This document shows, one piece after another, positions 1-7,380 of a DNA stretch of 44,765 nucleotides; the first letter of the stretch is position 1, and each line of letters begins with the position of its first letter. Source of the stretch: Kiritimatiellia bacterium (GTDB taxonomy: Bacteria > Verrucomicrobiota > Kiritimatiellia > JAFGHX01); the NCBI GenBank assembly GCA_016929905.1, contig JAFGHX010000305.1:1-44765 (forward strand), in the 5' to 3' direction. The position numbers and the translations under genes are program-made. Under the pieces are notes generated by a model that ran no database searches, was not told the origin of the DNA, and was given only the letters and a program-made list of their open reading frames with translations.

Positions 1-677
1 GCGATGTGGGCGGGACCTATGCCGACAAGGTTATCGTCCACCACCAGGACACGTTTTTCGTGGATCGACTGGAATTCCCGTATAACATCCGAAATGGGGC
101 GCTGCCGATAGCGGGCCCCGTTGAACGCCGTCACGCTGCAGAAACTGCAGTTCAATGGGCAACCACGCGTGGTCTGGATGGCTCCGAATGCATATTCCGA
201 AGGCAGCAAATCATGACGGGCGGATGGAACATTGTCTATCTCGGCCAATCCCCCGTCGTATCGACGCTTAAGACAGCCGCGCAGGGCGTCTTCCAGAACT
301 TGCGCCCAGACACCCTCGGCCTCTCCGGTGACGACCGCGTCCGCGTACAGCATGGCTTCGTCCAGGCACATGGTCGCATGGATGCCACCCAAAACCACCG
401 GGACGCCCAGACGCCGGCAGTACGCGGCTATCTCGTAGGCGCGGACCGCCTGCGAGGTAAAGGCGGTGATGCCCACCAAGTCCGGCCGAGGCAGCGTTGA
501 GTAATCCGACGCACCGAGGTTCTCATCCAGGATGGTAACATTCCAGTCCGGCGGAGTCATTCCTGCCAGGGCCATGAGACCAAGTGGTTTCCACACGCGG
601 TAGCGGTTCCAGCGGCTCTCCCTAACCTTGGTGATGCTCACCAGCGGGTTGGATGGGTTGATCAGGTACAGTCTCAT
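1..677 (-). CDS. B12-binding-domain radical SAM protein, N-terminal part (runs off the window)
   Basis: The reverse strand is open from an ATG at 677 to the window edge, giving 225 residues with the C-terminus missing. Residues 1-140 look like a cobalamin-binding (Rossmann-type) domain, with GGIH at 97-100 and TGEAEG at 117-122, as in BchE-like families. The radical SAM cysteine triad CxxxCxxC follows at Cys173, Cys177 and Cys180 in the context RGCPLNCSFC. Such proteins carry out methylations or cyclisations on lipids, cofactors or peptides through a 5'-deoxyadenosyl radical; the substrate cannot be read here. It starts 13 bp after the enzyme I gene on the same strand, so it is probably the last visible gene of that operon. 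No strong Shine-Dalgarno is seen. Confidence 0.85.
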   Translation of the reverse strand, partial: MRLYLINPSNPLVSITKVRESRWNRYRVWKPLGLMALAGMTPPDWNVTILDENLGASDYSTLPRPDLVGITAFTSQAVRAYEIAAYCRRLGVPVVLGGIHATMCLDEAMLYADAVVTGEAEGVWAQVLEDALRGCLKRRYDGGLAEIDNVPSARHDLLPSEYAFGAIQTTRGCPLNCSFCSVTAFNGARYRQRPISDVIREFQSIHEKRVLVVDDNLVGIGPAHI

Positions 678-690
678 GGCATTCGCTCGC

Positions 691-2328
691 TCATGTACAC
701 GATGAATTGCGAACGGCTTCCTTGACCGCCGGCACCAATGGCGGAACGACGCTGAGCGTTCTTATCCCGCACCGCAGAAGCTTGGAAAGGTGCGCGGGTC
801 GCCCCGCAAGCTCGCCGCACACTGAAAGGGGCACATCGGGTACGTCATCATGTGTCATCCGCAACAGCCTGAATATGACATCCGCAGAATCGTTGAAGTA
901 TCGTTCCACTGCCGCATTTTCCCGGTCAGCTGCAAACGCGTATTGTGTCAGGTCGTTTGTGCCGAAGCTCAGGAAGTCAACATGCTTGGCTATCTCTCGC
1001 GCCGAAAGAGCCGCCGCCGGAGTCTCTATCATGGCTCCCAGCTTGGGGAGGGAGGACGTCTGCATTTCCGAACCAAGTCTTGAGATGCGTTCCTTCACCG
1101 CCGAGACATCATCCGGCAGCGCAACCATGGGAACCAGAAGGCTAACGTCGAACTCCCCGGCAAGTTTCAACACGGCCCGCAGATGCGCCTCCAGAAGCTC
1201 GGGATAGTCGCGAAGAAAGCGGATGCCGCGACGCCCCAGCGAGGGATTTGTCTCCGCCAAGAACCTCATGAAGGCCAGGGGCTTGTCGGCGCCGATATCC
1301 AGAAGGCGCACGCAGACGGGGCGGCCCTTGGCCGATTCCAGTGTCCGTCGCATCTCTTCGAGCAGTTCGTCGATGCTGGGCGGCACGACGCGTCCAAGGT
1401 AGGCCCGCTCCATACGATACAAACCGATTCCATCCGCACCGTTCAACATGGCCCATTCTGTATCATCATTGCATCCTACGTTGGCGAGGACCGAAATCGT
1501 GACGCCATCCCTTGTGACAGCGGGGCTCTGAGCATGCTCCAAACCCAGGTGATGGGTGCGCTCTTTGTCGCGACTATTCTTTCGGAAGTCGGCTTTCTGT
1601 TTCTTTCGGGGATGGATGGTGACAGTCCCTGTGTCCCCATCCACTAGAGCCGATGCGCCATCGGACACCGTGATCAACAGATCGCGCAGCCCCGAGATGC
1701 ATGGCAAGCCGATTTCGCGGGCAAACAGAGCCGCATGGGAACCCTTGCTGCCGTACTCCAAAAGAACCGCCGATGTGGATCGGTTGGCGAGAAAAACAGT
1801 GTCGGATGGCAGCAGACGCGAGGTCGCCAGTATGCAGCCGCGAGGGATATCATCCAGCGCGTGGACCGTAATCCCCGCAAGGGCATTGGACAGACGGTTC
1901 GAGATGTCTCTAACGTCGTCACCTCTGCTCCTGAATACCTGCGACTCCATCAACAGGAATTTCTTCTCCCAGCGCAGCATCACCGCCTTCACGGCGCTGC
2001 CCGCACTTACAAGATTGTCCGCGATCTCTCTTCTCATTTCCTCTTGCAGGGAAGAATCCTTCACTATGAGTTGATGTGCTTCGAAGACACCGGCAAGTCT
2101 CGAATCGATTTCCTTTTCCACCTTCGCGGCCAGGGCGAAGAGGTCGTTCGAGACCCTCAATGTAGCGGCATCCAAACGCGAAACCTCTTCGTCGACCTCG
2201 TGTTGATTTATGTCCGCTGGGGCGTCTACGGGGCCGAAGGGGGCACGGTGTACATGGATAATTCCCTCCGCCAGCCCCGGCGAAATCGGGACCCCATGGA
2301 TTATCAATGTTGTTCCTTTGCCAGACAC
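691..2328 (-). CDS. ptsI: Phosphoenolpyruvate-protein phosphotransferase (PTS enzyme I)
   Basis: This 545-residue protein matches enzyme I of the PEP phosphotransferase system, a cytoplasmic protein that autophosphorylates from PEP and passes phosphate to HPr. The swivelling domain has the phosphorylated His198 in GSKGSHAALFAREIGLPC. The barrel has GIGLYRMERAYL (301-312), NPSLGRRGIR (361-370), the PEP-site signature FLSFGTNDLTQYAFAADREN (452-471) and the catalytic Cys504 in VCGELAG. All key residues are intact and the length is slightly short of the usual 570. No HPr or enzyme II gene is in the window. The gene lies 13 bp behind a diguanylate cyclase, which suggests a signalling rather than a sugar-uptake role (inference). 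Confidence 0.93.
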   Translation of the reverse strand: MSGKGTTLIIHGVPISPGLAEGIIHVHRAPFGPVDAPADINQHEVDEEVSRLDAATLRVSNDLFALAAKVEKEIDSRLAGVFEAHQLIVKDSSLQEEMRREIADNLVSAGSAVKAVMLRWEKKFLLMESQVFRSRGDDVRDISNRLSNALAGITVHALDDIPRGCILATSRLLPSDTVFLANRSTSAVLLEYGSKGSHAALFAREIGLPCISGLRDLLITVSDGASALVDGDTGTVTIHPRKKQKADFRKNSRDKERTHHLGLEHAQSPAVTRDGVTISVLANVGCNDDTEWAMLNGADGIGLYRMERAYLGRVVPPSIDELLEEMRRTLESAKGRPVCVRLLDIGADKPLAFMRFLAETNPSLGRRGIRFLRDYPELLEAHLRAVLKLAGEFDVSLLVPMVALPDDVSAVKERISRLGSEMQTSSLPKLGAMIETPAAALSAREIAKHVDFLSFGTNDLTQYAFAADRENAAVERYFNDSADVIFRLLRMTHDDVPDVPLSVCGELAGRPAHLSKLLRCGIRTLSVVPPLVPAVKEAVRNSSCT

Positions 2329-2341
2329 GAATCCCTCCTCG

Positions 2342-3232
2342 TCACACTACCACTACCCGGTTCTTGCCGCCATGCTTGGCCTGATACAGGGCACGATCCG
2401 CCACTTCTACAAGCGCATGAGCGGTGGTTGTCGTCTCGCTGCACGATGCCACTCCCGAACTGACGGTCAGCGTGCGGCCGCCGGTATGAATCTGCATCGC
2501 CTCCAACCTCATCCTTTCCGCGATTTCGGCCGCCGCACGAGCATTTGTCAAAGGCAGGATTACGGCGAACTCTTCCCCTCCGTAGCGACAGCACATGTCC
2601 GAATCCCGCGTCGTATGCTCAATAGTTGCCGCAAGCTCCTTCAGTAAGTGGTCTCCTTCCTGGTGCCCGCACTCATCGTTTATCACCTTGAAATCGTCGA
2701 TATCCGTAAAAATCAGAGATACGACCGTCCCGTGCCTTGCATAGCGCTTCAGTTCCAGATTGATGAGTTCGTGACAGCTTGTATGGTTGAAAAGCCCCGT
2801 TAGCCCGTCGCGCATCGACTGGTTCACGATCGCGGCAATGTGGTTTTCGTTGACCAGCGTGGGCAAATGGACCGCGCTCTTGAGATTTGCGAGGTAATCC
2901 AGGGTGGCCACGACGATCTGAGCGTTCCTGTTCAACGCTTTCGACATCTCGTACTTGTGTCGAAGGATCTCTTCCCACAGCTTCTTGGCCGCTACCGGCG
3001 AGAAGTACTGGTGCGTTATCGCATACAGGAGATCGGGAAAAAACAGTTCCCCCCGGCCTTCCTTCAGCTTGGAGAGCGAAGATTCCTCTGCCTCGGTCAG
3101 CGGCCGATCCCCGGCGAGCGCCGACACCAAGCCTACAGACAATGCATCGAGTGCAAGGATTCCTCGCAACCGATCGGTATCGGTTTCATCGTGCAAACCC
3201 CGGGTGCCGTTTGGTACACTTGAATCAGGCAT
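2342..3232 (-). CDS. Diguanylate cyclase (GGDEF domain) with uncharacterised N-terminal region
   Basis: The C-terminal half (about 135-296) is a GGDEF domain that makes cyclic di-GMP from two GTP. It has DGLTGLFNH (142-150), the metal-site stretch FTDIDDFK (175-182) and the active-site GGEEF (218-222). The inhibitory I-site RxxD is present as RDSD (209-212), exactly five residues before GGEEF, so product feedback is expected. Residues 1-130 are largely helical by eye and match no domain I recognise. No membrane segment is seen, so it is likely cytoplasmic. Its ATG overlaps the stop of the upstream 80-residue gene by 8 bp (ATGCCTGA), implying translational coupling, and enzyme I follows 13 bp downstream. 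Confidence 0.9.
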   Translation of the reverse strand: MPDSSVPNGTRGLHDETDTDRLRGILALDALSVGLVSALAGDRPLTEAEESSLSKLKEGRGELFFPDLLYAITHQYFSPVAAKKLWEEILRHKYEMSKALNRNAQIVVATLDYLANLKSAVHLPTLVNENHIAAIVNQSMRDGLTGLFNHTSCHELINLELKRYARHGTVVSLIFTDIDDFKVINDECGHQEGDHLLKELAATIEHTTRDSDMCCRYGGEEFAVILPLTNARAAAEIAERMRLEAMQIHTGGRTLTVSSGVASCSETTTTAHALVEVADRALYQAKHGGKNRVVVV

Positions 3233-3467
3233 TTCCCTGCTTTTCCTCTTTAGATATCCTGACCTTCTCCGCGAGCAGCCGGAGGGCTTTGATCTCTCCG
3301 GCGCTCCCCTTCGTGGCTACCGAAACAGTGTGGCGTTCGCCCGTCTCGCGGTGCTCCGCCGTTACGACGAGCGGACCGTCCCGGCCATCTCCGATGGCAT
3401 CCCGGCATCCCGTGACGCCATACCCCGCCGATTCTATCTGTCGCAAGACGCCTTCTTGTTCCGGCAT
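3225..3467 (-). CDS. Small hypothetical protein (80 aa)
   Basis: I do not recognise this protein. The ATG at 3467 is chosen because a purine-rich Shine-Dalgarno (GGAAGGGAAGAG) sits just upstream; an in-frame ATG nine codons earlier lacks one. The product is hydrophilic and charged, with a probable beta-rich middle (LVVTAEHRETGERHTVSV) and a basic helical tail. There is no signal peptide or membrane segment. The stop overlaps the start of the diguanylate cyclase by 8 bp, so the two are probably co-translated. A role in modulating the cyclase is conceivable but rests only on position. Confidence 0.65.
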   Translation of the reverse strand: MPEQEGVLRQIESAGYGVTGCRDAIGDGRDGPLVVTAEHRETGERHTVSVATKGSAGEIKALRLLAEKVRISKEEKQGNA

Positions 3468-3598
3468 CGCTCTTCCCTTCCGTACAGCCATAACTGCCTG
3501 TGCGGAAAGAGGCCGGTAGACCGTTGTATTCGAGGTTTCGGGGATTGCGTGTGAACCACTTTGCTGCAAGGTCTTACCAGCATGGACATCCCCTTGTT

Positions 3599-4156
3599 CT
3601 ACTCCGACCCGATCGCATACAGGACAATCAGAGCCGCCTTTCGGCCCGTGTTGTTTTCCGGGTGGTGCGGAATCGAACCGTCGAAGTACAGGCTGTCGCC
3701 CGCGCGCAGCGTGACGGTTTCGTGCTCCAGCACGAAATCGACCTTCCCGGCCGTGACGTAAACGAACTGCTCCCCGTTCGTCACCACGTTGCGGCGTGTC
3801 GAGCGCGGCGGCATCTCCAGCAGGAACGGTTCCATGCGCTTGGCGCTCTTCTCGTGAGCGAGCGCCGTGTACACAAATCCGCATGCCGGCGCTTCCCGCT
3901 CCACGCGGACGCCGGCCCCGGCCCGCGTCACCACGTAAGGCTTCATCTGCCGGCGGCTCTTGAGCAGCGCGCCCGGCTCCACACCCAGCGCGGCGGCGAT
4001 CTTGCACAGGGTCGCCACCGACGGCATCGTGCGGAAATTCTCCACCTGCGAAATGTAGCCCTTCGTCACCCCCGCCGCCCTGGCCAGCGCATTCAACGTC
4101 ATCCCCTTCGTCTTTCGGGTTTCCTTGATGTTGAAGGCGATATCCACAGGCTCCAC
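3599..4156 (-). CDS. XRE-family transcriptional regulator with C-terminal cupin domain
   Basis: This 185-residue protein has an N-terminal Cro/C1-type helix-turn-helix (about 8-62, including GVTKGYISQVEN and PSVATLCKIAAALGV) and a C-terminal cupin_2 beta-barrel (about 105-180; GEQFVYVTAGKVDFVL, LRAGDSLYFDGSIPHHPEN). This is the SutR/PuuR-type architecture, in which the cupin senses a small ligand. Histidines in DGSIPHHPEN fit a metal or ligand site. It is the first gene of the minus-strand cluster leading to the diguanylate cyclase and enzyme I, after a 131-bp gap. The upstream region holds a direct repeat GTTTA spaced 20 bp apart (about 4207-4233) that could be a binding site, but this is weak. 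Confidence 0.9.
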   Translation of the reverse strand: MEPVDIAFNIKETRKTKGMTLNALARAAGVTKGYISQVENFRTMPSVATLCKIAAALGVEPGALLKSRRQMKPYVVTRAGAGVRVEREAPACGFVYTALAHEKSAKRMEPFLLEMPPRSTRRNVVTNGEQFVYVTAGKVDFVLEHETVTLRAGDSLYFDGSIPHHPENNTGRKAALIVLYAIGSE

Positions 4157-4335
4157 GATCGTCTCCCTGCCGGCCGCTGCCGGCCCGCGCCCCGTTGTAT
4201 ACGCTTGCTAAACCCGATTCATATGTAGTAAACTGCGGGCGCGGTGTCAAGAGGGACGCCGTCTTCGGCGGACTCGGGGCAGGCTCAACGCTCGTGGGCG
4301 TTCGAAGTGCAACCTAGTGTCGAAGAAGTTTCCAG

Positions 4336-4402
4336 CGGATGAATGGACGGCAGCGGATGGGATTTGGAATAGTATCTGCATCCGTTGCGGTTCATTCATC
4401 CG
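4336..4402. repeat. Imperfect inverted repeat, 24-bp arms
   Basis: The left arm (4336-4359) starts CGGATGAATG and the right arm (4379-4402) ends CATTCATCCG. They are reverse complements at 21 of 24 positions, with a 19-base AT-richer loop. The structure would form a long hairpin in either strand. It has no T-run expected of a terminator and no gene ends beside it, so it is more likely an extragenic palindrome. Confidence 0.7.
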
Positions 4403-4451
4403 TTGGCGGAACTCCCCGGGCGGCCGGTTGGCGTAGGGTGTACCGGGGCTT

Positions 4452-4507
4452 CGAACATCGGGCTGCAGGCGACGCGGCAAACCGCGCGCCTGAGCCCAGC
4501 GTTCGGC
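4452..4507 (+). repeat. Integron attC-like recombination site (59-base-element-like)
   Basis: The segment folds with the full architecture of an attC site. CGAAC (4452-4456) pairs with GTTCG (4501-4505) as R''/R'. Next are unpaired 3-base spacers ATC and AGC. GGGCT-G-CAGGCG (4460-4471) pairs with CGCCTG-AGCCC (4487-4497) as L''/L', leaving one extrahelical G at 4465. The tip is CGCGG/CCGCG with loop CAAA. The extra base lies in the left L box, as in canonical sites on this strand. R' reads GTTCGGC against consensus GTTRRRY, with one mismatch. No integrase gene or second site is visible, so it may be a lone or relic site, or a structurally similar palindrome. Confidence 0.5.
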
Positions 4508-4564
4508 GCGCTGCGCGGCGCCGGACATCACGGGTGGAAAGTTCGTCTGGGGCGTATCGCCCAT

Positions 4565-4699
4565 AGTAGAAGAGCCGTCCCTGGCTCGCCATAGCCCGCA
4601 GGGCGACGGCGGCTCGGCTCTCTTCCTCCCGGCTGCACGGAGTGCAGCCGGGAGCCCGGGTCTTCGGCCCGGAGGAAGCGGCGAGACGCCGCTTCTACT
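4565..4699. repeat. Dispersed repeat, copy 1 (AGTAGAAG-ended palindromic element)
   Basis: The element opens with AGTAGAAGAGCCGTC and closes with CGCTTCTACT, so its ends are inverted copies of AGTAGAAG. Inside are strong hairpins: GGCTGCA-CGGAG-TGCAGCC-type and a CCGGG/CTTCGG/CCCGG type. A second member with the same ends, the shared segments CTCTTCCT and CTTCGGCCCG, and the same order of hairpins lies at 19720-19869. No coding sequence is present. It looks like a REP- or MITE-like non-autonomous repeat. Confidence 0.65.
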
Positions 4700-4789
4700 T
4701 TCAAGTTTGAGGTCAGATGTCCCCCGGCAGGGCTGCTGACCTCTGATCTCCGACCTCCGACCTCTGGGTTGCGGGCGAAGCCCGCATGG

Positions 4790-4804
4790 GTGTATCTTCG
4801 TCGG
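4790..4804. repeat. 15-mer shared with 13207-13221
   Basis: GTGTATCTTCGTCGG occurs here and at 13207-13221. Each copy sits at the right edge of a palindrome: here GCGGGC-GAA-GCCCGC, there a 12-bp AAGATAC palindrome. A 15-base identity is not expected by chance in 45 kb, so this is probably a second dispersed repeat family. Confidence 0.5.
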
Positions 4805-4811
4805 GGCGCAC

Positions 4812-6044
4812 CTAGGCGTCGTCCCATTGGCCGAACACCAGGCCGGGCAGCTGGGGATAATTCGGGGGCGGGTCCACCATGAGGCGTCTGTCGAAGTAGT
4901 AGTTCTTCCTGAAGCCCGTCTGGACGCCGCTCGAGGGCGAATAGGTGCCGATCGTGCCCCGCCGCTTCTGCACGATACCGCCGAAGAGCGTGAGGTCACC
5001 CTTGCTGTCGCCGTTCCAGTCCTCGTTATAGACATAGCCGCGGTCGTCACGTTGGCCGGTGGCCATCAGGTGCCCGTGAACCTGCAGGTTCTTTGGCGCG
5101 GAGGTGTAGATCGCGATGTCGCGCTTCGCGATGAGTCCGAGCATGTCCTCCGAATCCGCCTTTTCCCAGGGCGGTTCCTTGTACGTGAGGTGGTCCATGA
5201 TTCGGATGTCACCGTCGGAAACGAGTGTCACCCGGCCCGAAACCTGGCCCCGGACTTCCACGTAGATATGGGGATTGCTCGTGTTGTCCTGCTTGACGTA
5301 GACGACGGCGTTGGGCGGCAGCGCATTGCTCACGTAGCCGGGCACGGTGTAGTAGCTGTTGCCGGTGAAGTAGACCTGTTGGCAGCGCGAGGCGTCGCCG
5401 TTTATGATGATGTCGGCCTGCGTCCTCAGGTCGTTGAAATCCACGTTGGCGATGTGTTCCTCGGGCTCGTTGAGCGAGAAGCCCTGGCGGAAGATGCATT
5501 GGTTCGTGGTTCCGCCGAAGCCGTCGGCCGCCGAGGTGACGGCCCCGTAGAAGTCCGGCGCGCCGCTGAAATAGAGCTTGTCGTTGCCGTGGGTCGGCCC
5601 ATAGACGCGCTCGCCGTTGACGAAATAGACCTTCCCGTTGATGTCCATCCACATGGCGTATTTCGCCCAGGAGAGCTGTTCGCAGCCCGAAAGCCTGACC
5701 TTGCGCGTGACGTTCTGCAGCGTGCCCGAGGCAACGATGGTGTGCTGGATCGTGTCCTTGGTCGAGGTGTTGGTGGTGATGGTGGCGTAGTACTTGCCCT
5801 CACACTCGCCCTCTCCGAAGGTCCCGGAAAGCTTGTACGGCGCCGTCCCTCCGGAATACAGATAGGCGGCGGCGAACTGCGTGCCCGCCTCCGCGAGGTA
5901 TTCGGCCTGTTCGATGCGATGCAGGTTCTGGGCCATCAGCAGTTGGGAGGCCGCCGCCTTCCAGAAAGAGGCGACCAGCACGCTGAGCAGCATCACGATG
6001 CACAGCACCACGACAAGCACCATACCCGATTCACGTTGGCGCAT
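4812..6044 (-). CDS. PilX/GspK-like minor pseudopilin with large exported domain
   Basis: About 410 residues. The ATG at 6044 is preferred because GAGGAGAG precedes it and it leaves a short charged leader (MRQRESG) before a hydrophobic helix. The ORF could start at 6080, overlapping the upstream gene. The G-M junction with no Glu at +5 is typical of PilX/GspK minor pilins rather than major pilins. The rest is a long exported domain with beta-rich character; the stretch around GKVYFVNGERVYGPTHGND and SGAPDFYGAV resembles the DUF4900-type family. It is the last of three co-directional pseudopilin genes and probably belongs to a type IV pilus or type II secretion-like tip complex. Confidence 0.75.
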   Translation of the reverse strand: MRQRESGMVLVVVLCIVMLLSVLVASFWKAAASQLLMAQNLHRIEQAEYLAEAGTQFAAAYLYSGGTAPYKLSGTFGEGECEGKYYATITTNTSTKDTIQHTIVASGTLQNVTRKVRLSGCEQLSWAKYAMWMDINGKVYFVNGERVYGPTHGNDKLYFSGAPDFYGAVTSAADGFGGTTNQCIFRQGFSLNEPEEHIANVDFNDLRTQADIIINGDASRCQQVYFTGNSYYTVPGYVSNALPPNAVVYVKQDNTSNPHIYVEVRGQVSGRVTLVSDGDIRIMDHLTYKEPPWEKADSEDMLGLIAKRDIAIYTSAPKNLQVHGHLMATGQRDDRGYVYNEDWNGDSKGDLTLFGGIVQKRRGTIGTYSPSSGVQTGFRKNYYFDRRLMVDPPPNYPQLPGLVFGQWDDA

Positions 6045-6066
6045 TGTTTCTCTCCTCAGCTTGGGC

Positions 6067-6543
6067 CTATTCCCATTCATTCCTCAAGAGGACCTTGGCT
6101 TCGACCTGGTTGGTCGCGCTGAAGCGGTAGTGCGTGTTGCGCACGCGCAGCCGCACGGTCAGGAAATCGTCGTCGTCTCTCGTGAAGGAGAGTTCCTCCA
6201 CGTCGCGGCACACGATCCGGCCGGTTTCGTCCACGATGGTGTCGTCCTTGAGCTGGTAGCTGCCCGTGGTGCCGTTCGGCCTGGTGAAGAAGACGGCGCC
6301 GTTGGTCGTGGTCGTGATGTCGCTGACCGCGCGCAGCCCCGAGCGCCCCCCGCCGCCGTAGACGATGTTGAACAACGCCAGGCTGGCCTCGCGGGTCGCG
6401 TCCACGTTGGTGCTCTGCCGCAGCCAGAGCCGCTGAGAGAAGACGATGACGGACAACGCCGCGGCCCCGACGAAGCTGAGCAGCCCAAGCACGACAAGCA
6501 CTTCCGTCAGCGTGAAGCCTCGCTGGTGACGCATCTTTCTCAC
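6067..6543 (-). CDS. Prepilin-type N-terminal cleavage/methylation protein (PilW-like)
   Basis: This 158-residue protein has a class III signal: basic leader MRKMRHQRG followed by FTLTEVLVVLGLLSFVGAAA. Cleavage by prepilin peptidase would be after Gly, with Glu at +5 of the mature protein (FTLTE). The GTG start at 6543 has GGGGGAAG upstream at suitable distance; an ATG three codons later is an alternative. The remainder is a small globular domain with charged loops (SFTRDDDDFLTVRLRVRN), as in minor pilins of the PilW/GspJ type. It lies between the other two pseudopilin genes. Confidence 0.85.
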   Translation of the reverse strand: MRKMRHQRGFTLTEVLVVLGLLSFVGAAALSVIVFSQRLWLRQSTNVDATREASLALFNIVYGGGGRSGLRAVSDITTTTNGAVFFTRPNGTTGSYQLKDDTIVDETGRIVCRDVEELSFTRDDDDFLTVRLRVRNTHYRFSATNQVEAKVLLRNEWE

Positions 6544-6591
6544 AGCCGTCTTCCCCCGTTGGCCTAGCCGTGCATGGCAGCCGGCCAGGCC

Positions 6592-7380
6592 TTACGTGTT
6601 TACGCGATCCCATCCAAACCGTTTGTAGACCCGCGTGGTCACGTAACTGCAGTTGTAGCCCGGTTTGTAAGCCCGCGCCCGCACCACGCAGTACGGCGTT
6701 ACCACGAAGGCTCCGCCGTAGACCGGCGATGCCTCGGTCGGGTAGGAGCCGTCCGTGGTGTAGTGCAGCACGGCGCCGCTCGTCCCGCAGCCCATGGTCA
6801 CGGTGACGTCGCCCCCATAGTAGCCGGTGCGCGGATTGATCCACGGCGTGGCGCACCGGGGCGTTACCGACGTCGATGTCGTGCTGGACACCGGTTTCGG
6901 CGGCGTGCTCGTCGGCGGCGGCTTTGGCAGCTCGCCTGGAAATGGCGGATCCGTGATCAGGTGCGTGTGCATCGCACGCGCCACACACATCCACATCGAA
7001 AGCGATTGCTTCTTGCCGCCCAGCACCTCGTCCCTCCATTCGATCACCACGTGAACGTCCTTCGCCTCCTTCACGTGCGGATTCGGCGTCACCGTCCAAT
7101 AGCCCCCGTTGTTATCAATCTTGTGCTTGCCGTACTCCAGGCGGTTGTCGAACCAGCTGCACGAAGTGAGTTCCTCCAGAAGGGCACGCGCGTCGTTTAC
7201 CGCCTGCACCCGCCGGCGCGCGATCGCCGCGGTACGCATGCTCACTACAAACACGCTCATCGCCGTGCCAAACGCCACCACCAGGATGAAACTGGCCGCC
7301 AGAACTTCCATCAGCGTGTAACCGGCACGCGCTCCTGCCGCCGCGCGCACGCGCGGTCTCGTCTCTCGTGTGCTGTCCAT
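6592..7380 (-). CDS. PilV-like pseudopilin fused to a chitobiase/beta-hexosaminidase C-terminal-type domain
   Basis: The 262-residue form starts at the ATG at 7380, preceded by AAGGAG; an upstream ATG at 7422 has no ribosome site. The leader is unusually long (about 20 residues), ending in ARAG before YTLMEVLAASFILVVAF, the prepilin cleavage and hydrophobic segment. Residues about 30-140 form a PilV/GspI-like pilin head. A Pro/Thr/Ser linker (PKPPPTSTPPKPVSSTTSTS) leads to a C-terminal domain (about 185-255) with VTVTMGCGTSGAVLHYTTDG, SYPTEASPVY and VRARAYKPGY. That is the pattern of the CHB_HEX_C/FN3-associated beta-sandwich fold. First gene of the pseudopilin operon. Confidence 0.8.
   Translation of the reverse strand: MDSTRETRPRVRAAAGARAGYTLMEVLAASFILVVAFGTAMSVFVVSMRTAAIARRRVQAVNDARALLEELTSCSWFDNRLEYGKHKIDNNGGYWTVTPNPHVKEAKDVHVVIEWRDEVLGGKKQSLSMWMCVARAMHTHLITDPPFPGELPKPPPTSTPPKPVSSTTSTSVTPRCATPWINPRTGYYGGDVTVTMGCGTSGAVLHYTTDGSYPTEASPVYGGAFVVTPYCVVRARAYKPGYNCSYVTTRVYKRFGWDRVNT

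Larger units (their letters stand above)
4157..4811. other. Repeat-packed intergenic region
   Basis: About 650 bp lie between the XRE regulator (minus, starts 4156) and the end of the pseudopilin operon (minus, stop 4812). No convincing gene is present; open frames here are low-complexity translations of palindromes. In order it contains the regulator's promoter region, a 24-bp-arm inverted repeat (4336-4402), an attC-like structure (4452-4507), a repeat-family member (4565-4699), a GAGGTCAG/CTGACCTC inverted repeat with runs of near-identical GACCTC-type units (about 4710-4765), a GCGGGC-GAA-GCCCGC hairpin (about 4772-4786) and a 15-mer found again at 13207. Confidence 0.7.

Noticed and set aside
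3468..4250. Upstream extension of the 80-residue gene to 341 codons
   Set aside because: The extension overlaps the XRE-cupin gene in another frame; the internal ATG at 3467 has the ribosome site.
4339..4594. Short plus-strand frames across the repeat region (69-75 codons)
   Set aside because: They translate the inverted repeat, the attC-like site and the dispersed repeat and have no protein-like features.
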